From: Phoronis australis
Lineage: Eukaryota > Phoronida > Phoronidae
Assembly: GCA_002633005.1 (NCBI GenBank)
Contig: NMRA01000267.1
Coordinates: forward strand, 1-64,000
Reading direction: 5' to 3'
DNA: 64,000 nucleotides
The notes below the pieces were generated by a model, which worked only from the letters and a program-made list of their open reading frames with translations, was not told the origin of the DNA and ran no database searches. The translations under genes were made by a program, and so were the position numbers. Of this stretch, positions 27,301-35,677 are shown piece after piece. Positions within the stretch are counted from its first letter, which is position 1; each line of letters opens with the position of its first letter.

Positions 27301-30300
27301 AGTGAGTAAAGTTACAGAGTTTGCAAGTTTTGTGTGAAAACTTTCACATTTGTGGTGATCTCCGTTAAAAATATTTCAGACTTCAAGGCACACATATTAT
27401 GTTTCACTGCTCATCAAGAAATTAAAAATACACGGTTTCATAAGCTTAAACTTAGTATTTTACAAAATATTTGAAGAAGTGTCACCGTTAGTAAAATGGT
27501 AAAGTGGCAAAATAAGTGAAACGTAGACTTCAGTATCCATCCCTTCTTAACACTGAGCAAAGATTATGAATTTCTTTGTATTGTCGATGATCTCAACATC
27601 ACACCAAATGTAAAGAATGAACCCTTAGAATCATCTGAAGATGATACAATGTCATGATTTAATCTATTCACACATTCCCAGTCACGCTCCCTGAGTGCAG
27701 CACTGTGGAAAATTTCCTGTCCAACCCGACATCCTGGTCACACATCGCAACATCGTGTCTAATCTCATAACTCAAGGTTATGTAGGACCCTACAAAAATC
27801 CCAGTTTTGTCCAAATTCTGAAAATCATATCTCAGAAATGGCTGGCCGGACTCACAGGGAATTTTCAGGTACTATGCTTCATACATTGTTCTATTAAACA
27901 CTGTTAGTAATTGATTTTAAAACATTCAAGGGCTATCAAAAATAGGACTTTTCCGATCTTTATGAAAATAATTTGAAGATGCACAACAGAAAACGAAATG
28001 ATAATCTAGAAATTGTAACTGCGTGTTCGAGATCATACCTTGAACATTCATATTACATAGAATTTGCTCAATGTTATTGATCATGTTATTTTGCTAAGAA
28101 TGTACCATTCTTTTTTACTAAATTTTACTAAAAAAGCATGGTCACGTGGCCTACTTAATGGCAGACTGGTAGAACGTTAAGTTAAAAATCATATTTTACG
28201 GAATTTCTACTTTCAGAAAATTTATACTGTTGCCGAGTTAAATTCTAAAGTTTTGTAGATGTTTGGCTAAATGTACAGTCTCACTTGATAAGGTCCTACA
28301 TATCCTTGAAATTAAGACGTTAACATTCATCCCTGGCTTAAATCACAACTTACCATGCAACTTTGAAATAATCCCATTGACAGTGCTGTTGAAACCAACA
28401 AGAGTAGCCGAGTCAATTTCCTGCAGGCAGAAATTTGAAAACTCTTGACAAGAAAGAAACAACATGCTATATCTATGGCAATAGTTTGAAGGCCTAGTGG
28501 TTCAACAAGCCCTCTCAAGTTTAAAGGTAGTCAATATCTAATTGTCCTGAAGTCTGACAAACAAATTTTCTCTTCAATGCCTTTAAAACTAGTTTAACCT
28601 CAACACCTTCAGACAATAGGAATGACTTAACACTACACAACAGATATTTCGGTGTAATTAAAAACTTTAAATCCACATATTATGTTTCAGCAGGATTCGG
28701 TACAGACTGCAAGTACAATCCAAGACGTGTTTGTATGATGTTATAACAACATTTTAGGATTGCTGGAATTGGCTCATTCAGAACACCAGACATTTAAGCA
28801 AGTCTATCAGAACGTTAAATAGCAATGCTTTGCCCATCACACTACATTTTGAAAATTATGGCTGACTATTGCCTTGAAACGACAACACATTGACTGTATA
28901 AAGACATAAAGCATATGTTGGTCCTTACTTCAACTGTCTTGTCAATAAATGTATCCAAGTTGATAAACTCTGCCTGAATAATTTGCAGAGCTCCATACTT
29001 CTCCTCTTCAGCATTTTTCTTCAGCTTTGTCTGTGAGTACATCTGTTCATTAGTAAGAAAGGCACACACCATACCACCCCTGCAACACGAAAATAATATT
29101 ATTTAATATTCTAATTCAACTTAGTTGGGCCCTGCAACAAGTAAAATGCCTTGCTATCCATTCCAACATACCAGACAGCATTCGGAAAGCTCACCTTTGT
29201 TGATAAGTTTCATTGAAATCCGTCCTCCTTCACTGAAGACACGTCAGAAACAACAATGACTACACCACAGTGAGTGTTTCTTGGTGTATATTAGTTGGGT
29301 ATATTGCAAGTAGTTTATCCCGTTCAATCCGCCGTTGGACATAATACAATTGGATTGGCTTGACCACAAAGACATCAAAATCTGAAAGTTACTGCCACTG
29401 GCACACCCTAATCATGCACCACTCTCAAGGTCCCTCCAAAATCTGTCAAGCAATAATTAACAGAAAGCAAAACCTAGTCAAAAACTGAAAAGGTATACAC
29501 GGGGTGGTACAGTAGTCAAATCTATCTGAAAATCATCAGGTATCTGTGAACACACGTCATATATGTTTGTGTCTAGTTCAATAAAAGCTTGGCAACTCAT
29601 CTGGCCAAAAATTGATGGACAAGGAAAATTCTAACAAAAATTAATATGACTAAACAAATGTTGTCACTGGAACTAAATATAGGTGAAAATCAACCATCGT
29701 ATATCTCTATGTCAAGCTTCAACGAAATCTTATAAGCCATCATGACAACAACTGAAAGACAAGCTACAAATCTCGTCAAAAATTAAAACAGCCAACACTG
29801 GGATGCCACAGTAGTTGAATTTGTACTGGTTCCTGCGTATCCTAGCTAAAAACCCCCGAGTCAAGTCCCATCGCAGTTTTGTCAAACTGCTGTGACAATA
29901 ATCGATTGACAAGGCTAATCTTGATGAAAACTAAAATTGCCAGTGGGGGGAGGTGATACAATAAAGGACTCNTTTATGATCAGCTAAACCAAGGAACACT
30001 GTTTTTATTTTAACTTATGTCTCAAATAAAATTGACTTTGAATTTGATAAAGTTTGCTATTAAAATGATGATCAATAGGAAAACTTAATATGAAACGTAA
30101 GCAACGTTTTTTTCATAGATCATAAAGAAAGCACTGAGCACTATGGCATAGGTGTTTAAGACAGTAGCCACAACCACGCTTACTCTTGGCCAATTCCCCA
30201 GCTGTGTTCAACAGACTTGTAGCATTGGTAAGTTCACCAACAAACTTTTGGGCGTCGTCTCCAGCATCTGAAATAAATTAGATCAGTTTACAATAAATAA

Positions 30301-33300
30301 ACATTGTAGGAACTTGCAACATGTTTTTCCAGTCAAGCATTCACTCACGATAATTCTGCATGATCATGCATGGCTTATGCGTGCATTTGGGCAAATATGC
30401 ATGCATGTGGAGCTGCGTCTGCATCAGAATTAAGTCACACATATGCTAAACACCTGATAAACATAGCTTATTGAATGTGGAAACATCTTCCTTATGCACT
30501 ATAAAATAATAGTCTTATCAGTTATTTTGAAGAGTTTAATTCTTTCATTACCAAGGGCTGCATTTATTCAAGTATTTTCTAAAATACTAAGTTTCAACCC
30601 ATGATATTTAATTGTATAACAAAACCTTTGGTGACCACAAAATGTGCAAGGGCATTTGAAGTATATAACTAGTCAGTTTTACAGAAGTCTTGATTACACC
30701 TTCAGACATGAAAATTTTTACTCAAAATTTGACGAGTCTGTTTATTCGCTCTAAAAAAAGCATGGTCACGTGGCCTACTTAATGGCAGACTGGTATAACG
30801 TTAACTTAAAAATCATATTTTACGGAATTTCTACTTTCAGAAAATTTATACTGTTGCTGAGTTAAATTCTAAAGTTTTATAGATGTTTGGCTAAATGTAC
30901 AGTCTCATTTGATAAGGTCCTACATATCCTTGAAATTAAGACGTTAACATTCATCCCTGGCTTAAATCACAACTTACCATGCAACTTTGAAATAATCCCA
31001 TTGACAGTGCTGTTGAAACCACCAAGAGTAGCGGAGTCAATTTCCTGCAGGCAGAAATTTTAAACTCTTGACAAGAAAGAAACAACACGATAGGTCTACA
31101 GTGAATATCTGAAGGTCTAGTGGTTCAACACGCACTCTGAAGTTCAAGGGTCACCAAGGTCCAAATGTTCTCAAGTCTGATAAACAATATAGCCTCTTTA
31201 ATGTCTTTAAAACCAGTTCAACCTCAACACCTTCAGACATTAGGAATGACTTAATACTACACAACAGATACTTTGGTGTAATTAAAAACTTTAAATCCAC
31301 ATATTATGTTTCAGCAGGCTTCGCTACAGATTGCTAGTACAATCCAAGACGTGTTTGTATGATGTTATAACAACATGTTTAGGATTGCTGGAATTGGCTC
31401 ATTCAGACCACCAGACATTTAAGCAAGTCTATCAGAACGTTAAATAGCAATGCTTTGCCCATCACACTAAAATACTTTTTGAAAATTATGGCTGACTATT
31501 GCCTAGAAACGACAACACATTGACTGTATAAAGACGTAATGCATATGTTGGTCCTTACTTCAACTGTCTTGTCAATAAATGCATCCAAGTTGCTAAACTC
31601 TGACTGAATAATTTGCAGAGCTCCATACTTCTCCTCTTCAGCATTTTTCTTCAGCTTTGTCTGTGAGTACATCTGTTCATTAGTAAGAAAGGCACACACC
31701 ATACCACCCCTGCAACACGAAAATAATATTATTTAATATTCTAATTCAACTTAGTTGGGCCCTGCAACAAGTAAAATGCCTTGCTATCCATTCCAACATA
31801 CCAGACAGCATTCGGAAAGCTCACCTTTGTTGATAAGTTTCATTGAAATCCGTCCTCCTTCACTGAAGACACGTCAGAAACAACAACGACTACACCACAG
31901 TGAGTGTTTCTTGGTGTATATTAGTTGGGTATATTGCAAGTAGTTTATCCCGTTCAATCCGCCGTTGGACATAATACAATTGGATTGGCTTGACCACAAA
32001 GACATCAAAATCTGAAAGTTACTGCCACTGGCACACCCTAATCATGCACCACTCTCAAGGTCCCTCCAAAATCTGTCAAGCAATAATTAACAGAAAGCAA
32101 AACCTAGTCAAAAACTGAAAAGGTATACACGGGGTGGTACAGTAGTCAAATCTATCTGAAAATCATCAGGTATCTGTGAACACACGTCATATATGTTTGT
32201 GTCTAGTTCAATAAAAGCTTGGCAACTCATGTTGACAAAAACTGATGGACAAGGAAAATTCTAACAAAAATTAATATGACTAAACAAATGTTGTCACTGG
32301 AACTAATTATAGGTGAAAATCAACCATCGTATATCTCTATGTCAAGCTTCAACGAAATCTTATAAGCCATCATGACAACAACTGAAAGACAAGCTACAAA
32401 TCTCGTCAAAAATTAAAACAGCCAACACTGGGATGCCACAGTAGTTGAATTTGTACTGGTTCCTGCGTATCCTAGCTAAAAACCCCCGAGTCAAGTCCCA
32501 TCAAAGTTTTGTCAAACTGCTGTGACAATAATCGATTGACAAGGCTAATCTTGATGAAAACTAAAATTGCCAGTGGGGGGAGGTGATACAATAAAGGACT
32601 CCAAAAAGCAACTAGCGCCGGCCTATTCTTAACATAAGAATCTGAAGTTTCAGCAAAATTCATCTAGTGGCTTTACCAAAAAACTGACGGATAAGAATTT
32701 CTTGCTGTAAATCAAAATGGCCAACAGGGGGTGCTGTGGCAGTTAAATCCATCTGAAAATTGACTGGTGCTGGTACATTTCCACCACACACCTTTCTTCA
32801 AAATGTCTTATCGAAAACTTAATGGCCAAACCACAATAGTCAAGCAAAGGAAAGGACAGACAATGCTGCACAGGATGCAGCCTGTATGCCAGAATAAAAA
32901 ATTACTGCTGAACAAAAAGTTGAAAATTTTTCTTTCCTAATTTTGTAAAATTTACAGTAACAGATGCTTGTCACTCTTTTCAAACTTACTATGAACACCT
33001 GGGTGCACTTGTACATGTAAATCATTTTGATGTTGCGAAATGATATTTTCCACTCTTGTGCCTTCAAATGGATATCAATCATGTGCTATGTCTAAGATGT
33101 ACCAGTAAAAACATGCCATTTGCTAAATATTTACCTAACACTGACATTCTCTCAAACAGACGGAACAGTGATACATTGGTAAAAAGCAACAAGTCATTTG
33201 AATAATTTTTTCCTCCATTAAGACATATTGCCCAACTCAACCAACATTATGAACAGAAATCTATAAAATCAATTTTTTATCATTTAAAATGGTTTAAAAC

Positions 33301-35677
33301 CCCTTTTTAGTGCTGTTTACACTTACAAAGATCAGCTGACACGGAACGAGTTGTTCCAGTGTGTAAACGGACTGACACGGAGCAAATTGACACCGCGGTG
33401 ACAAATTTTTGCCACCCGTTTGTGAGGAAGAGCAATTTGCACCCGAACATCTTGCGCCGTGTCAATTATAAGTCTAAACGCAAAATTGGAACAAGGCAGA
33501 AAGGATCATCCCTACTGCGCTTGTGCAATGACCTTCATATTGTTTCTTTGTCTCTGCAACTCTCGTCATTTGTAAACCTGCGCATGTGTGATTCAGTCTC
33601 TCCAGCCTGCAATTTCCGTCTTGCCACGGTTTGTGAGTTGTGTGTGTGTAAACGGCCGCTTGACACGGGTCAGTTTGCTCCGTGTCAGTTGCACCAGGCC
33701 AAAAGTTGATGTCTAAACGGGACTTTTGGGTCTCAAAGAAACTGTTTTTGATTTAGATCACTTCCAACTATGAAATCAGTTTCAACTTGTTCCATTCTCA
33801 GATTACGAATGTCTGGTGTACAGATCAACTGGTAGTTCCATAGTGCTTCAGTGTGCGAATAAAACGTGCTTGATCTCAAGCAGTGACAAACTGTCAACTG
33901 TTCCCAAGCCCAGAAATCATATCTTATATGAGCAATGAACAAGTTGAGACCATATTTATCTCACAAAAAGCATTAAACCAAATTTTTTTTGACAGAGGTA
34001 GCTTTATAGCCGTTTTAAGCTTACAACATGAGTGTGGTGAACACGGCAAGTAGGAGTCCACAGACGACTCGCTGGCATTTAGCATGTTTGCCTTCCATGT
34101 CCTGGTGATGGCCGCCACACTTATTGCAGCAGCAGCGACAGCAGCAGACGATACAACCAACGAGTGGCATGAGGAGGATGAAGAGTACACCAACTGCAGC
34201 GCAGATGGTGTAGCCAATGTACGTCAATAGCAACTGAAAGTAAACATCAACGAAATAGAACACACATTGCATTGACAACAGGTAATACTGATATCTTTGT
34301 CGGAAAACAAAATTTAAATAATCTCGTAAGTTAACAGACTGAGACAATTATACATACACTTATAATGGCCGCACGCACATTGCAGCATCAGTCACGCGTA
34401 TCTGGCAAGCACCAGATGTCGCCTCGTGTGTAGGGGCCTCAGGTAGTGCTATAATAACTATGCCTCCTGCTGCCACAGATTACCTACACATTGGATAATT
34501 GTTGCCATGCACTCCCAATACTGTATCATGTCACGGTAGATGTGCACAGTGGATTGGCAGGAAATTTCTGTTTCTAAACCGCCAAAACTCTATTTTCAGA
34601 TTCTCCCATAACAGCCAAAATTAAAATAGAACATTGATGTAGTTGAGTGCCCAAAGGGAACGCGACGAAATGTACGACCATAGGTATCGGAAGGAGGAGT
34701 AAGGATCCACTTCCATTGGGGAGAGTAAGGATCCACTCAAGAAAACATTTGAAATTAACAGCTCATTTTCTAGATTTTGGTAAAATTGTCATTGTTTTGC
34801 TAACCCGAATATAGTAAAGCATAAATGAGAGTGAGCTTATACAATACACAGCAGGATATAAAGGTAGTAACAACTACCTTAGGTCAACAAGTTTAAAAAG
34901 TGCTGCACATAACCTCATATATCAAATTGGCAAAACCGAAAATTGGTCAGAAGATGCCTCCCTATTTTATAGTGATAAAAGCGTCACATAGGATTGCAGC
35001 AGCAAAAGTATGGCATAACACTAATTGGTTTTACTTTCTCAAGGAAAATTCATTTTCTAATGAAATGCATTTTGTTGGATTTTACTTTGCACATTTTAAT
35101 CCAGTATATTACATTCAACTTTGAACCAAGGCTATGAAATTATGGGAGTAATTTAATTTCTGAAAGAAATACAGGAGGATGTGTATGTCACAAAATGGAA
35201 TTGGTTTACAACCTACTGGAAGTCCATCAATCGATTCTTATAAAAATCCTTCAACTATTGCGCCCAAATAATAGTCAAAATTGTCATTTCTCATTTTTCA
35301 AAGGCCAACTATCATCACTGCACCCTTTTCAAATAATGAACTAAGTAGTATTTTAAAAATTATTAAATTGAGGACAAAAATAATTGGCAAAATTTCAACA
35401 TCACCTCAGATACTCAAAAATTTTCCAGATGTTGTTAAGTGACAGCTCTCCAGTGCAGACAATTTCTTTCCTGAGAACTTTGGCAACAAGAAATTCTACT
35501 TGTGCCATACACAAACTGAGGAATTTTTGCAAAGATCAACTCAGCTGTGATTTGAAAAAATAGTTACAATACTTGTACATTTTAAAACAACTAAAAATTG
35601 AAATAATTCATATTCAAATCTTACCTCTTCGTATTTCAATGATGAGAGCTTCCCTGATGTAATGTCTTGAATTAACT
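3317..35677 (-). CDS. Prominin-family gene, 22 exons recovered (partial at both ends)
   Basis: Prominins (CD133/PROM) are five-pass, cholesterol-associated glycoproteins of microvilli, cilia and other membrane protrusions. Read on the minus strand, 22 exons give about 752 codons in the family order: stem before TM1, TM1 with [10 protein letters not shown], a [12 protein letters not shown] loop, TM2, a large extracellular loop with a Cys pair, TM3 with [15 protein letters not shown]4, a second large loop, TM5 and an acidic tail. Every junction keeps frame (phases 0, 1 and 2 all occur), which makes the model strong. Human PROM1 has 865 residues, so roughly 90 N-terminal and a few tens of C-terminal residues are unaccounted for. 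Exons C, D and E occur twice around a single N at 29972; only one set can be used per transcript. The family is certain; the subfamily is not assigned. Confidence 0.93.
3654..3778 (-). CDS. Prominin exon U: TM5 and start of cytoplasmic tail
   Basis: 125 bp, phase 0 in, phase 2 out. Reads [20 protein letters not shown] (TM5), then [22 protein letters not shown] matches the KYYRR stop-transfer of PROM1. Reading straight on gives a TAA two codons past the donor, but GT|GTAAGC is a good splice site and the next exon continues the tail in frame. Confidence 0.95.
4705..4794 (-). CDS. Prominin exon T: end of second loop with Cys pair
   Basis: 90 bp, phase 0 both sides. Reads [15 protein letters not shown], then [11 protein letters not shown]. 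The two cysteines and the LEPF end correspond to ASCKPV and FLCSYIIDPL of human PROM1, immediately before TM5. Donor TTT|GTAAGG. Confidence 0.93.
5018..5086 (-). CDS. Prominin exon S: second large loop
   Basis: 69 bp, phase 0 both sides. Reads [20 protein letters not shown] with sequon NTT, ending KMR at AGG|GTATGT. Acceptor TTTGCAG. Confidence 0.86.
5770..5850 (-). CDS. Prominin exon R: second large loop
   Basis: 81 bp, phase 0 both sides. Reads [20 protein letters not shown] and ends TYVNQ. Acceptor ATTTCAG, donor CAG|GTGAGA. Helical region matching NGLLERVTRIL of human PROM1. Confidence 0.88.
6417..6467 (-). CDS. Prominin exon Q: second large loop (51 bp)
   Basis: Reads [17 protein letters not shown], phase 0 both sides, acceptor TTTTCAG, donor AAG|GTATAG. 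A small charged helix. With exons P, R and S the residue count between conserved blocks equals that of human PROM1, so no exon seems missing here. Confidence 0.82.
6734..6983. mobile_element. MITE-like element, TTCCAAGAA family (copy 1)
   Basis: About 250 bp bounded by CCTATTCCAAGAA and TTCTTGGAACGG, an imperfect inverted repeat. The interior has many AACTTAAG/TTGTCTTAA-type words and no coding capacity. Two relatives lie at 13850-14082 and 42467-42696. The short inverted termini and lack of coding suggest a non-autonomous DNA transposon. Confidence 0.7.
7773..8267 (+). pseudogene. Unrecognised Cys/His-rich reading frame with one in-frame stop
   Basis: Lies inside the largest prominin intron, on the opposite strand. 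From ATG at 7773 it encodes [15 protein letters not shown] and [13 protein letters not shown], meets TAA at 7920-7922, then continues in the same frame with [55 protein letters not shown], and stops at 8265-8267. The 21 bases 7908-7928 start GTAAGT and end TTACAG, so they mimic an intron but are shorter than known animal introns. The [11 protein letters not shown]...CCYPEH spacing suggests a metal-binding or transposon-derived module; I do not recognise the family. A decayed mobile gene is more likely than a host gene. Confidence 0.5.
8268..9537. other. Intronic sequence, nothing recognised
   Basis: Part of the 5.6-kb intron between exons Q and P. The plus-strand open frames here (for example 8409-8636) have no recognisable motif and no splice or context support. 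Confidence 0.5.
9538..11515. mobile_element. Full-length modular repeat element with 450-bp higher-order array
   Basis: Starts CAAGAGCAACGCGGAGCG (containing the hairpin AACGC-GGA-GCGTT) and ends with a 30-bp hairpin at 11486-11515. ATGCGCCCACA at 9561-9571 is the exact reverse complement of TGTGGGCGCAT at 11505-11515. Between them, boxes of the type GCCACTAGGnGGCnC recur at 9944, 10088, 10249, 10394, 10538, 10699, 10845, 10991, 11152 and 11297. The spacing is 144/161/145, which gives a 450-452 bp period repeated three times. No coding potential. The termini suggest a non-autonomous transposon carrying an internal satellite-like array; the class is unknown. Confidence 0.75.
11421..11471. repeat. 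CGGACGC / GGAC microsatellite
   Basis: Three CGGACGC-type units followed by a run of GGAC tetranucleotides near the 3' end of the modular element. The related copy ending at 19779 has only a remnant (CGGACGCCGGACAGACG), so the tract expanded in this copy. Confidence 0.9.
12092..12166 (-). CDS. Prominin exon P: second large loop
   Basis: 75 bp, phase 0 both sides, acceptor CTCCACAG, donor GTT|GTAAGT. Reads [20 protein letters not shown], a helical stretch with one sequon, aligned with the R-DAQTIKTIHQQ region of PROM1. The next intron (6468-12091) is the longest in the gene. Confidence 0.88.
13011..13085 (-). CDS. Prominin exon O: second large loop
   Basis: 75 bp, phase 0 both sides. Reads [19 protein letters not shown] with sequon NLT. 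The NAFAYNL core matches the conserved LLSFAYDL segment of vertebrate prominins. Donor GGT|GTAAGT. Confidence 0.9.
13495..13635 (-). CDS. Prominin exon N: second large loop
   Basis: 141 bp, phase 0 both sides. Reads [19 protein letters not shown] with two sequons, then [17 protein letters not shown] and a third sequon (NST). Acceptor TTGCAG, donor GAG|GTAGGA. Corresponds to the L-x-V-x-L...LQDF part of loop 2. Confidence 0.9.
13850..14082. mobile_element. MITE-like element, TTCCAAGAA family (copy 2, left end decayed)
   Basis: Shares with 6734-6983 the blocks AAGACAAAACTTAA, TTTCAAGAAAGAGATCTTAAG, GATGTGGAAGTT and AAAAACGAACTT, and ends TTCTTGGAAC at 14070-14079. The left terminus is not clearly preserved. 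Confidence 0.65.
15185..15266 (-). CDS. Prominin exon M: second large loop
   Basis: 82 bp, one base completes the Lys codon, phase 0 out. Begins [17 protein letters not shown] and contains NLDDVL. The Cys and the Y-x(4)-L pattern align with the DCKKN...YGTLHL block of human PROM1. Acceptor ATTTCAG, donor AAG|GTAAAA. Confidence 0.9.
16276..16464 (-). CDS. Prominin exon L: TM4 and start of second large loop
   Basis: 189 bp, phase 2 in and out. Reads [15 protein letters not shown] (TM4), a Gly-rich turn, then [13 protein letters not shown] beginning the second extracellular loop; the Cys matches the first cysteine of loop 2 in PROM1. Ends ANALK with donor AA|GTATGT. Confidence 0.95.
16969..17115 (-). 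CDS. Prominin exon K: TM3 and second cytosolic loop
   Basis: 147 bp, one base completes the codon from exon J, phase 2 out (TGGC|GTATGT). TM3 includes [13 protein letters not shown], a family hallmark, followed by a short loop with a further Cys ([13 protein letters not shown]). Human PROM1 has the corresponding FYYLGL-x-GVCG block. Confidence 0.96.
18478..18551 (-). CDS. Prominin exon J: loop 1 leading into TM3
   Basis: 74 bp, phase 0 in, phase 2 out (ACAG|GTTGGT), acceptor TTCTAG. Reads [18 protein letters not shown] and then a split Arg codon, placing it directly before the WYAGIG start of TM3. Same position as the YDSYWW region of human PROM1. Confidence 0.86.
19194..19779. mobile_element. 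Younger modular-repeat copy containing an assembly N
   Basis: Begins CAAGAGCAACGCAGAGCG and ends TATGTGGGCGCAT. The single N at 19362 falls where the element jumps from its 5' region directly into the middle of a module, so internal sequence is probably missing. Two CCACTAGGnGGCnC boxes remain. Confidence 0.75.
20506..20573. repeat. CTG/CAG trinucleotide repeat
   Basis: Imperfect CTG repeats with TCCTG, AAGTG and TAAGTG interruptions, inside the decayed modular repeat. Read on the minus strand it gives Gln- or Ala-rich frames that I regard as non-coding. Confidence 0.85.
21312..21385 (-). CDS. Prominin exon I: first large extracellular loop
   Basis: 74 bp; two bases finish the Gln codon from exon H, then [20 protein letters not shown], ending in phase 0 at AAG|GTAATG. 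Aligns with the amphipathic stretch of loop 1 about 60 residues before TM3. Confidence 0.84.
22175..22238 (-). CDS. Prominin exon H: first large extracellular loop
   Basis: 64 bp, phase 0 in, phase 1 out (GATC|GTAAGA), acceptor CTTTCAG. Reads [20 protein letters not shown]. Helical segment of loop 1; the split codon joins exon I as Gln. Confidence 0.84.
24661..24747 (-). CDS. Prominin exon G: first large extracellular loop
   Basis: 87 bp, phase 0 in and out, acceptor TTTCAG. Reads [20 protein letters not shown] and ends FVNK at AAG|GTTTGG. That donor is weak. A GTGAAT nine bases earlier would also keep frame and drop three residues, so the 3' border is uncertain. Matches the helical part of loop 1 (DVE-A-NEAL pattern). 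Confidence 0.82.
25463..25677 (-). CDS. Prominin exon F: first large loop with Cys pair
   Basis: 215 bp, the longest exon; two bases complete the codon from exon E, and it ends in phase 0 at AAT|GTAAGG. It carries several sequons (NES, NAT, NIS) and the Cys pair CTALFKSLC, which corresponds to the two extracellular cysteines of loop 1 in vertebrate prominins. Predicted mostly helical. Confidence 0.92.
26368..26451 (-). CDS. Prominin exon E (copy 1, duplicate of 30184-30267)
   Basis: 84 bp, same protein as copy 2, phase 1 out at AAGA|GTAAGT. Feeds exon F with the codon split A|GA (Arg). The intron between exons E and D is 1902 bp here but 710 bp in the other copy, because 27014-28130 is absent there. 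Confidence 0.86.
28354..28420 (-). CDS. Prominin exon D (copy 1, duplicate of 30978-31044)
   Basis: 67 bp, phase 0 in and 1 out. Reads [16 protein letters not shown]. One replacement (Val/Gly) and one silent difference from copy 2. Splice sites are intact in both copies. Confidence 0.85.
28929..29079 (-). CDS. Prominin exon C (copy 1, duplicate of 31559-31709)
   Basis: 151 bp with the same acceptor (GTTGCAG) and donor (GTAAGG) as the other copy. Reads [12 protein letters not shown] and ends KTVE. Three residue differences from copy 2. It lies in block 26160-29971, which repeats 29973-32601 including introns, so it is most likely the other allele placed in tandem. The alternative is a real cassette duplication. 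Confidence 0.85.
29972..29972. other. Single N: assembly junction inside the prominin gene
   Basis: One undetermined base exactly between the end of block 1a and the start of block 1b. A gap of unknown size between two versions of the same region explains it best. Confidence 0.9.
30184..30267 (-). CDS. Prominin exon E (copy 2): first large extracellular loop
   Basis: 84 bp, two bases complete the codon split after exon D; reads [16 protein letters not shown] with an NAT sequon, and ends in phase 1 (AAGA|GTAAGC). Identical in coding sequence to 26368-26451. If this copy were spliced onward into exon C at 29079 the frame would be lost, so it can only join exon F. Confidence 0.86.
30978..31044 (-). 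CDS. Prominin exon D (copy 2): first large extracellular loop
   Basis: 67 bp, phase 0 in, phase 1 out (CATG|GTAAGT), acceptor CCTGCAG. Reads [16 protein letters not shown] with an N-glycosylation sequon (NST). The second copy at 28354-28420 has Val instead of the first Gly of the GGF triplet. Helical loop segment following TM2. Confidence 0.87.
31559..31709 (-). CDS. Prominin exon C (copy 2): end of TM2 and start of first large loop
   Basis: 151 bp. Starts with one base completing the split Leu codon of exon A, reads [12 protein letters not shown] (end of TM2) and a charged helix, and ends KTVE in phase 0 at GAA|GTAAGG. This is the copy next to exon A. It differs from the copy at 28929-29079 at three codons in the C-terminal half (Ser, Ser, Ala here against Ala, Ile, Thr), all three changing the residue. 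Confidence 0.9.
31995..32850. repeat. Decayed modular repeat (second copy at 29360-29971)
   Basis: Degenerate versions of the ~150-bp module, with GCCACTGGCACACC, GCCAGTGGGGGGAGG and GCCAACAGGGGGTGC in place of the box, each followed by a TAGT(C/T)(A/G)AAT..ATCTGAAAAT-type block. Older than the copies at 9.5 and 43.5 kb. Confidence 0.55.
33309..33725. mobile_element. MITE-like element, GTGTAAACGG family (copy 1)
   Basis: 417 bp, starting AGTGCTGTTTACAC and ending GTCTAAACGGGACT, an imperfect inverted pair. Interior words TGACACGGAGCAAATTGACA, GTGTAAACGG and CCGTGTCAGTT recur in both orientations. The second copy is at 53023-53437. The 116-residue plus-strand frame inside is not supported as coding. 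It lies in the intron between exons A and C. Confidence 0.75.
34025..34233 (-). CDS. Prominin exon A: TM1, Cys-rich loop, start of TM2
   Basis: 209 bp, phase 0 in and phase 2 out (ATGTT|GTAAGC); acceptor CTTTCAG. Encodes TM1 with [10 protein letters not shown], then the cytosolic [12 protein letters not shown] motif, a short basic loop, and the first half of TM2 ([15 protein letters not shown]). The TM1/Cys-rich signature is the most diagnostic part of the prominin family. The Cys codons appear on the plus strand as a GCA/CAG-rich run, which is coding sequence and not a triplet microsatellite. Confidence 0.96.
34234..35624. other. Intron between prominin exons B and A
   Basis: 1391 bp, nothing else recognised. 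Confidence 0.6.
35625..35677 (-). CDS. Prominin exon B: stem just before TM1
   Basis: Most upstream exon found, 53 bp. It reads [17 protein letters not shown] after a split first codon (one base supplied by the missing exon upstream) and ends in phase 0 at GAG|GTAAGA. Acceptor is TTCTTAG. It aligns with the stretch of vertebrate prominins that leads directly into TM1. Being short, it is supported mainly by position, splice sites and phase fit with the next exon. Confidence 0.75.

Larger units (their letters stand above)
26160..29971. repeat. Haplotype-like duplicate block 1a
   Basis: Repeats 29973-32601 across exons and introns, with base differences and indels. The largest indel is 27014-28130 (about 1.1 kb), present only here and bordered by CTA on both sides. 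The block stops exactly at the N at 29972. Confidence 0.9.
29973..32601. repeat. Haplotype-like duplicate block 1b
   Basis: Starts immediately after the N with TTTATGATCAGCTAAACCAA, which matches 26160, and runs to AATAAAGGACTC where block 1a ends. Contains second copies of exons E, D and C. Confidence 0.9.

Noticed and set aside
33359-33709. 116-codon plus-strand open frame
   Set aside because: It lies inside a MITE-like repeat, and the copy at 53023-53437 does not keep the frame.
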